Part shown: in pieces, positions 48,829 through 53,696 of the stretch
How the letters are laid out: each line of letters begins with the position of its first letter
How positions within the stretch are numbered: position 1 is the first letter of the stretch
Assembly: GCA_023426265.1 (NCBI GenBank)
Contig: JAFABA010000121.1
Location: forward strand, 1-53,696
Direction of reading: 5' to 3'
DNA from: Bacillota bacterium
GTDB lineage: Bacteria; Bacillota; Clostridia; Christensenellales; CAG-138
Length of the DNA: 53,696 bases
Notes under the pieces: generated by a model
Database searches by the model: none
What the model saw: only the letters and a program-made list of their open reading frames with translations
What the model was told of the DNA's origin: nothing
Made by a program: the position numbers and the translations under genes

Positions 48829-50694
48829 TTAGGGTTCCTTTAAGAGTATAGCATATCTTGCGTCCCGGGCATACGGCTGCATCATGAGGGCGCCGTTCTT
48901 CTCAAAAAACCGCATCTGCCCATTCATGTTTGTCGCGTAATGCATTCCGCCGATTTCTGCGCCGCCGGGATAGACAAAAAGTGAGGTACTGCTGAGCGAA
49001 ACGACCACGCCCTCTTTATTTCCTTCTTCCATGGTTGCGCGATAGATTCCGTTTGCGTGCAGGTAACTTTCCACGGCTGAGTTTTCCAACGCATCCGGCG
49101 TGCCCACAACGACGTCTTTGCCGCCCGCATGGAGATGGACGGCATAGCCGTAAGGGACGTCCAGCACCGTTGCATGCTGCTCTGGGCGCATGAAGAGCGG
49201 AGCAAGCCAAAGCAGCAGGCACAATACGGCACTGATTGCGCAAAAGGCTCGCCTGCTGCCGCGCCCGCCAAGGAAATACGGGGAGCAGAACAGCAGAAAC
49301 AAAAAGAAGCATACCCCCGCGCCGAATGACGCAGGAGGAAGGCGCAGCATCCCGGGGCTGGCGGCAACCTGTGCCACGGCGCGCATCAGGGCGATGGCAG
49401 CGCCCGAAATCGATGCCGCAAACCTTGCAACGGAGCTGGATACAGGCGAAATCATCAGCGCAATGCCCGAGGGCAGCATGGAAAGCGCGCAGAGCGGCAC
49501 CACCAAAAGGTTGGCGGGCACGCTCAGAATGGACATGCTTTGGAACACGGCGGCGGATACGGGCGCCGTGGACAGCCCTGCGCTGATGCTCAGCGCCAGC
49601 GGCTCTGAAAGCGTCTTGGGCAGGCGCTGCATGGCGGAGGAAAGGGCTGGGTAGAGCAGCAATATGCCGAGTACCGCGGTATAGGACAATTGAAAGCCAA
49701 TGGAGAACAGCGTGAACGGGGAAATCAGAAGCAGTATCAAAAAAGAAAAGGAAAGCGCGGAGAGCGGATCGTTCCTGCGGTACAGGATTTTTGCAAGCAA
49801 CAGACAGATAACCATAAGCGCCGAACGTAGCGTCGGGGCCGCAAACGCGCAGAACGCGCAGTAAAAGAGCAGTACCATGCAGATGATAATAAACTGCGCA
49901 ACCGGTTTTACGCGGCGGAGCAGCACCAGCAGCGCCCCCGCAAGCAAGGATACGTGCAGGCCGGATACGGAAAGCAGATGCGCAATGCCGGAACCTCGAA
50001 AATCGTCAAGCGTCTGATCCGGAATATCCTCCACGGCCCCATGCAGCATGCCCGCGGCAAGAGCGCCGTTTTCCCGGCCCATCAGCGAAATAAGCAACTT
50101 TGTGGCGTCCTCCCGCAGTGCAAGAAGCCGCCCATACAGGCTGGGCGGCGCATCCGCAACGGCAAGCGGGCCATATGAACGCGCGGTGCAGACGATCCCC
50201 CGGGAGAAGCAATAAAACCGGTAATCCATTCCGCCCTCATTGCGCGCCCCCTGCGGCAGGGAGAGGGAAGCGTGGGCAGCCAGCTGCTGCCCGTATGCGA
50301 TTGTCTGCCCGTTATACCGCGGCAATGTGAGCTGCACAAGCCCGTCTATGGGGGCGCCGTCCGCTTTCGCATTGCTCAGCGTAACGCGCAGGTTTTGCCC
50401 CTGCTGCGAAATTTCTGCAACGGTGCCTGTCAACGCGCAATTTCCCCTTGGCGCCGGAAGCTTTGGATACGCGAGCTCCAGCCGGAGCGTACCGATGGAA
50501 AGAAAGGCCAAAAAAACCGGGAGCCACTTGACCCCGGTACGTATGGAAATCATGGTGAGCGCGACGCCTGCGGCGGCAAGTATATAGCCTGTCTGCCCCG
50601 GAAACAGGCGGGCTAACAGCACGCCTAACATCACGCCCAAAGCGGCAGTCACAAAGGGGCGGCGGTTGAAATAGCGTTCCCGCTCTGCGTTCAT
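48829..50694 (-). CDS. comEC: ComEC/Rec2-family DNA-uptake channel with degenerate C-terminal domain
   Basis: A 621-residue membrane protein. The N-terminal DUF4131/OB region (NCALTGTVAEISQQGQNLRV) precedes the ComEC core with GSGIAHLLSVSGLHVSLLAG, LRSALMVICLLLAKILYRRN and SIGFQLSYTAVLGILLLYPA. Usual ComEC proteins are 700-800 residues and end in a metallo-beta-lactamase domain starting LDVGQGD. Here the corresponding place reads ATVLDVPYGYAVHLHAGG, the HxHxDH motif is absent and the domain is only about 110 residues. DNA-strand degradation at uptake may therefore be lost or supplied elsewhere. It overlaps the preceding gene by 4 nt. Confidence 0.88.
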   Translation of the reverse strand: MNAERERYFNRRPFVTAALGVMLGVLLARLFPGQTGYILAAAGVALTMISIRTGVKWLPVFLAFLSIGTLRLELAYPKLPAPRGNCALTGTVAEISQQGQNLRVTLSNAKADGAPIDGLVQLTLPRYNGQTIAYGQQLAAHASLSLPQGARNEGGMDYRFYCFSRGIVCTARSYGPLAVADAPPSLYGRLLALREDATKLLISLMGRENGALAAGMLHGAVEDIPDQTLDDFRGSGIAHLLSVSGLHVSLLAGALLVLLRRVKPVAQFIIICMVLLFYCAFCAFAAPTLRSALMVICLLLAKILYRRNDPLSALSFSFLILLLISPFTLFSIGFQLSYTAVLGILLLYPALSSAMQRLPKTLSEPLALSISAGLSTAPVSAAVFQSMSILSVPANLLVVPLCALSMLPSGIALMISPVSSSVARFAASISGAAIALMRAVAQVAASPGMLRLPPASFGAGVCFFLFLLFCSPYFLGGRGSRRAFCAISAVLCLLLWLAPLFMRPEQHATVLDVPYGYAVHLHAGGKDVVVGTPDALENSAVESYLHANGIYRATMEEGNKEGVVVSLSSTSLFVYPGGAEIGGMHYATNMNGQMRFFEKNGALMMQPYARDARYAILLKEP

Positions 50695-51353
50695 AGAATG
50701 TCTGCGCTTATAAGAAGCTGGTCTTGCTGTGTACGCAATGCCGCGAAGGATACCCCATGCTTGCTTTCGTTTACCGCTTTTCCGCTTTCGAGTACCGCCC
50801 CGGCCTCGTCCGCCCAGATAAGCGCTGTGGAATGCGGAAATTCGTTTTCTTCCGTCATGGCGGCGAGCAATGTGGGCAGCAGCTCCGTGATACGGGCGGC
50901 CTGCGCTTCCATCGCCTCATCTCGCTTGTCTGCCAGGTATTTGCTGATATCTCCTTTCGGAGAGGATACCTTTTCCATTGCCTCTTCCTGCATGGTCAGC
51001 GAAAAGCCTTGCACATAACCGCGCTTCGCATATAGAACCAATAGATCCTCCTGCCCGTCCTCTTCGCTTCTTATGAGGTAATCACCGCCGTCCTCTTCGT
51101 GCATGGTAAAACCGGCGTCTTCCAGGCGGCTCAAAAATACGTCCTCTGAAACGCCCGGCGGCAGGGTGGGAGCGGGAGTCGCGGTGGGTGTAACGGGCAC
51201 GGGGGTAAGCGCAAGCGCATAGGTGCGTCTGCTTTCCTGGAGGCTCACCAACAGGTAGATGAGCGCGCACAGAAGCAGGACCGCGGCGAACGCGAGCGAC
51301 TTTTGCAGCGTGGAAGGCGGCTTGTTCTTTTCTTCGGTTGACTTGCTGCTCAT
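50691..51353 (-). CDS. Unknown single-span extracytoplasmic protein
   Basis: From ATG 51353 a 220-residue protein: a short cytoplasmic tail (STEEKNKPPSTLQ), one membrane helix (SLAFAAVLLLCALIYLLVSL), a Pro/Thr linker (TPVPVTPTATPAPTLPP) and an outside domain of about 150 residues (SEDVFLSRLEDAGFTMHEED onward). No family recognised. GGGGA lies 7 nt upstream of this ATG. Four-base overlap with comEC makes it the first gene of a comEC-holA operon; a wall-exposed partner of DNA uptake is conceivable but unproven. Confidence 0.65.
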   Translation of the reverse strand: MSSKSTEEKNKPPSTLQKSLAFAAVLLLCALIYLLVSLQESRRTYALALTPVPVTPTATPAPTLPPGVSEDVFLSRLEDAGFTMHEEDGGDYLIRSEEDGQEDLLVLYAKRGYVQGFSLTMQEEAMEKVSSPKGDISKYLADKRDEAMEAQAARITELLPTLLAAMTEENEFPHSTALIWADEAGAVLESGKAVNESKHGVSFAALRTQQDQLLISADIL

Positions 51354-51392
51354 GGCATTTCCCCACTCAATTATGTTGGAGGAACGAGAAAT

Positions 51393-51422
51393 TTGTCGCA
51401 TATATGGTAAAACAAGTATAAT
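51393..51422 (+). promoter_or_regulatory. Sigma-A promoter upstream of the sirtuin gene
   Basis: TTGTCG (51393-51398), 18-bp spacer, perfect TATAAT (51417-51422). A second candidate is the extended -10 TGCTATACT ending at 51510. Both precede the start at 51570. Confidence 0.5.
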
Positions 51423-51569
51423 ATATCCGGGCAATTATTCGCAAGCCTTCCAGGGGAAAGGGCAAAAAGTTTATTTTTTGTGGCCCTCCGCTGGGAAACA
51501 ATGCTATACTGAACAGGCAAGAGTGTATTAAGCAACGATGTAAGGACGCGCAAAGGAAGAAGGATAAGC

Positions 51570-52295
51570 ATGCAGGCGGAATGGGAGCAGCTAAGGCGCG
51601 CCATAGAAACTGCTAAGCGCATTGTATTCTTGGGCGGCGCGGGGGTAAGCACCGAAAGCGGTATTCCTGATTTTCGCAGTAAAGACGGCATATTTGAAGC
51701 CATCCGGCGCTACGGGCATCCGCCCGAAACGCTGTTGAGCCACGATTTTTTCCTTTCCCATACCGATACATTCTACCGCTATTACCGAACCATGCTTCTT
51801 TATCCGAACGCCAAACCCAATGCCGCGCATGCCGCGCTTGCCGAGCTGGAACACCGGGGTAAACTGATTGCAGTTGTCACGCAGAACATCGACGGCCTGC
51901 ACCAACAGGCAGGAAGCGAAAACGTGCTGGAGCTGCACGGCTCGGTCTGGCGCAACAGCTGCATGGCCTGCGGCAAAGGGTTTGTGCTAAATGATATTAT
52001 AAATGGCGAAGGCGTTCCCAAATGCGGCTGCGGCGGGGTGGTGAAACCCGATGTGGTGCTTTACGGTGAAATGCTCGACGACGCGGTGGTGGACGCTTCC
52101 ATCCGCAGCATCCAAATGGCCGATCTTCTGATCGTAGGCGGAACGTCGCTTACGGTATACCCAGCGGCGTCGCTGACGCAGTATTTTCACGGCAGCACGC
52201 TTGCGCTCATCAATCTTTCCAGTACGCCGATGGACAATCAGGCAAATATCGTGATTCACGATCGCGTCGGGGACGTGCTCCGGGCGTGCATATAG
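51570..52295 (+). CDS. NAD-dependent protein deacylase (sirtuin, CobB/SrtN type)
   Basis: A 241-residue Sir2 protein: the NAD motif GAGVSTESGIPDFRSKDGIF near residue 25, TQNIDGLHQQAGSENVLELHG with catalytic His in ELHGSVW, the zinc cysteines CMACGKGF and KCGCGG, and GTSLTVYPAASL. It removes acetyl or other acyl groups from lysines using NAD. Single gene with own promoter; the next gene follows after 37 bp and may be co-transcribed. Ribosome site GAAGAAGGA. Confidence 0.95.
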   Translation: MQAEWEQLRRAIETAKRIVFLGGAGVSTESGIPDFRSKDGIFEAIRRYGHPPETLLSHDFFLSHTDTFYRYYRTMLLYPNAKPNAAHAALAELEHRGKLIAVVTQNIDGLHQQAGSENVLELHGSVWRNSCMACGKGFVLNDIINGEGVPKCGCGGVVKPDVVLYGEMLDDAVVDASIRSIQMADLLIVGGTSLTVYPAASLTQYFHGSTLALINLSSTPMDNQANIVIHDRVGDVLRACI

Positions 52296-52332
52296 TTTTT
52301 CGTATGTGGTATCAGCATAAGGAGGAAAAGGA

Positions 52333-53376
52333 ATGAAAGCAGCCGTATATCTCGATAAGGACCGGATGGCGGTAAAAGAGGTGGAAACCCCGCGCGTGGA
52401 CCAGGACAGCGCGCTCGTGCAGGTGGAGTCCTGCGCGGTATGCGGCTCGGATATCCGCATATTCCACCACGGCAATTCCCGCGTCGTCCCGCCGCAGATA
52501 TTGGGGCATGAGGTTTCCGGCAAAATCGTGGACGTCGGAAAAAACGTTACGAAGTTTCGCGTGGGGGACCGCGTGGCGATTGGCGCTGACGTGCCGTGCG
52601 GGGAATGCGTGTTCTGCGAGGCGGGCATAGGCAACAACTGCCAGATCAATTACGCCATGGGGTACCAGTTCGCGGGCGGCTTTGCGGAATATATGCTGCT
52701 CAATAAAACGGTTGTCAATTACGGGCCCGTACACAAGCTGCCGGACCATGTCAGCTTCGACGAAGGCGCTTTGGCCGAGCCGCTTGCCTGCGTGCTCAAC
52801 GCCGTGGAGCTGACCAACATCAGGCTGGGGGATACCGTCGTCATCATCGGCGCGGGGCCGATCGGCTGCATGATCATTCCCGTCGCGTACCGGATGGGCG
52901 CCACCAAGGTGATTGTCGTGCAGCGCTCCCGCCCGCGCCTGGAGGCGGCTAAAAGATTCGGTGCGGACGTGTATGTCTGCTCTTCGGAGGAGGATAGCAT
53001 CGCCCGCGTGCTGGAAGAAACGGGCGGCTTGGGCGCTGATGTCATATTTACGGCCAACCCGTCCCCGCAGTCCCATGCGGATGCGCTGAAGATGGCAAAG
53101 AATCGCGCGCGTATCAACCTCTTCGGCGGGCTCCCCGCGGGCAGCCTGGTAACGATGGATACCAACATCATTCACTATAAGGAGCTGTTCGTGCTGGGCG
53201 CGCACGGCTCGCTTCCGCGCCACCATCAGCTTGCGATTGACCTGATCGCTTCGGGCAAGCTCGATATGAAGCCGTTTATTTCGCACCGGTTTGACCTTGA
53301 CCATATCGCGGAGGCGTTCGCGGTGGCGGAAGGGCATACCGGCATGCGCGTCGTCGTAAAGCCGCAGGGGCTATAA
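52333..53376 (+). CDS. Zinc-dependent medium-chain dehydrogenase (sorbitol/threonine dehydrogenase-like)
   Basis: A 347-residue MDR enzyme: catalytic zinc residues Cys37 (CAVCGSD) and His59-Glu60 (ILGHEVSG), four structural-zinc cysteines at 89, 92, 95 and 103 (PCGECVFCEAGIGNNC), the NAD motif VVIIGAGPIGCMIIPVAYRMG and the C-terminal EGHTGMRVVVKP. It oxidises a secondary alcohol, probably a polyol or sugar alcohol, with NAD(P). Excellent AAGGAGGAAAAGG ribosome site. Followed by a terminator and then a GntR-type regulator, suggesting the edge of a sugar-use locus. Confidence 0.93.
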   Translation: MKAAVYLDKDRMAVKEVETPRVDQDSALVQVESCAVCGSDIRIFHHGNSRVVPPQILGHEVSGKIVDVGKNVTKFRVGDRVAIGADVPCGECVFCEAGIGNNCQINYAMGYQFAGGFAEYMLLNKTVVNYGPVHKLPDHVSFDEGALAEPLACVLNAVELTNIRLGDTVVIIGAGPIGCMIIPVAYRMGATKVIVVQRSRPRLEAAKRFGADVYVCSSEEDSIARVLEETGGLGADVIFTANPSPQSHADALKMAKNRARINLFGGLPAGSLVTMDTNIIHYKELFVLGAHGSLPRHHQLAIDLIASGKLDMKPFISHRFDLDHIAEAFAVAEGHTGMRVVVKPQGL

Positions 53377-53400
53377 CAAACAGCAACGATATTATGTTCC

Positions 53401-53432
53401 AAGGCTCGTCCTTATGCGGGAGAGCCTTTTTT
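53401..53432 (+). terminator. Intrinsic terminator after the dehydrogenase
   Basis: AAGGCTC (53401-53407) pairs with GAGCCTT (53422-53428), with an inner TCC/GGA continuation, followed by a run of six T. Confidence 0.75.
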
Positions 53433-53467
53433 ATCTTCTAATTTTTTGAAAAATTTCTCAAAACACA

Positions 53468-53496
53468 TTGACATTCATCCCGAACGGTAATATAGT
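53468..53496 (+). promoter_or_regulatory. Strong sigma-A promoter of the GntR-family gene
   Basis: TTGACA (53468-53473), exactly 17 bp, TATAGT (53491-53496). Confidence 0.75.
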
Positions 53497-53518
53497 TAAT
53501 TACACAAGTAGTTAACTA
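53493..53518. promoter_or_regulatory. Candidate autoregulatory operator of the GntR-family regulator
   Basis: TAGTTAA (53493-53499) and TTAACTA (53512-53518) are perfect inverted arms 12 bp apart. They overlap the -10 box and the start point. Confidence 0.5.
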
Positions 53519-53571
53519 ATGTTGTAATAGAATTCAGCGCAGCAAAGGAGCAATGATAGGGAAGTGAAACC

Positions 53572-53696
53572 ATGCAATTGAATTTTGACAGCGAAAAGCC
53601 CATTTACCTCCAGCTTGCCGAAGGGATTGAGGACGATATCCTAAAAGGCATATTCGGGGAGGAAACGCAGGTGCCGTCCACCACCGAAATTTCGGT
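53572..53696 (+). CDS. GntR-family transcriptional regulator (YtrA-like), 3' end cut by window edge
   Basis: The first 41 codons read as a GntR winged helix: KPIYLQLAEGIEDDILKGIF, then PSTTEIS, where the usual sequence is LPSxRELA. The short start before the DNA-binding domain is typical of the YtrA subfamily, whose genes usually head ABC-transporter operons. The ligand domain lies outside the window. AGGGAAG lies before ATG 53572. Confidence 0.88.
   Translation, partial: MQLNFDSEKPIYLQLAEGIEDDILKGIFGEETQVPSTTEIS

Overview
The window looks like the chromosome of an anaerobic, motile, low-G+C-lineage Gram-positive (Firmicutes, class Clostridia; the gene set and moderately high G+C recall Christensenellales-type genomes, but that placement is inference). 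The reasons are a Bacillus/Clostridium-type flagellar cluster (FlhX, YaaR, SwrB-like, YvyF, FliW/CsrA), B. subtilis-type chemotaxis proteins (CheC, CheD), an Rnf-type operon and strong AGGAGG ribosome binding sites. No rRNA, tRNA, CRISPR array, transposase or prophage gene was seen.

Layout. 1-9270 is an accessory/metabolic edge: two Gfo/Idh/MocA oxidoreductases, a decayed short-chain dehydrogenase, an A+T-rich methyltransferase, L-ribulose-5-phosphate 4-epimerase, a DUF998 membrane protein, a cation diffusion facilitator, a BlaI/BlaR1-type regulator pair and a GNAT acetyltransferase. 9286-14070 (minus) is a chemotaxis operon in the order cheC-cheD-cheY-cheA-HD-GYP phosphodiesterase. 14436-41948 (plus) is a flagellar/chemotaxis super-cluster: fliK-like, flhX, a putative cysteine-type wall hydrolase, fliD, fliS, fliT-like, cheW, yaaR, cheW, cheR, cheB, a lytic transglycosylase, flgB, flgC, fliE, fliO, fliP, fliQ, fliR, flhB, flhA, flhF, flhG, sigD, a small unknown gene, a swrB-like gene, two FlgF/FlgG rod-hook genes, yvyF, flgM, flgN, flgK, flgL, a DUF6470 gene, fliW and csrA. 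42013-42752 holds two half-size TauE/SafE-type transporter genes. 42976-46494 is a four-gene Rnf-type operon, C-D-E-A. 46793-51353 holds a divergent pair of small genes, holA, comEC and a lipoprotein-like unknown. 51570-53696 holds a sirtuin, a zinc-dependent dehydrogenase and the start of a GntR-family regulator.

How it fits together. The flagellar export gate (FliO/P/Q/R, FlhA/B), its placement proteins (FlhF/G), rod and hook-filament junction proteins, chaperones (FliS, FliT-like, FlgN) and the SigD/FlgM and FliW/CsrA switches are all here. Two SigD-type promoters (TAAA-N15-CGAT core) precede fliD and the rod genes. A related, shared 15-base motif sits in front of both chemotaxis operons. 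Genes for the MS-ring, C-ring, export ATPase, hook, motor and flagellin are not in the window and must lie elsewhere.

The most unusual item is the Rnf-type operon. Genes C, D, E and A overlap by four bases each, leaving no room for rnfG, and a terminator follows A where rnfB normally sits. RnfA has lost both cysteines that normally help hold the membrane [2Fe-2S] cluster, RnfD has a changed flavin-attachment motif, and the operon is preceded by a leader that ends in an intrinsic terminator. Other items worth attention are the wall hydrolase without a signal peptide in the flagellar operon, a ComEC with a degenerate C-terminal domain, and mirror-image divergent promoters resembling late-sporulation promoters.
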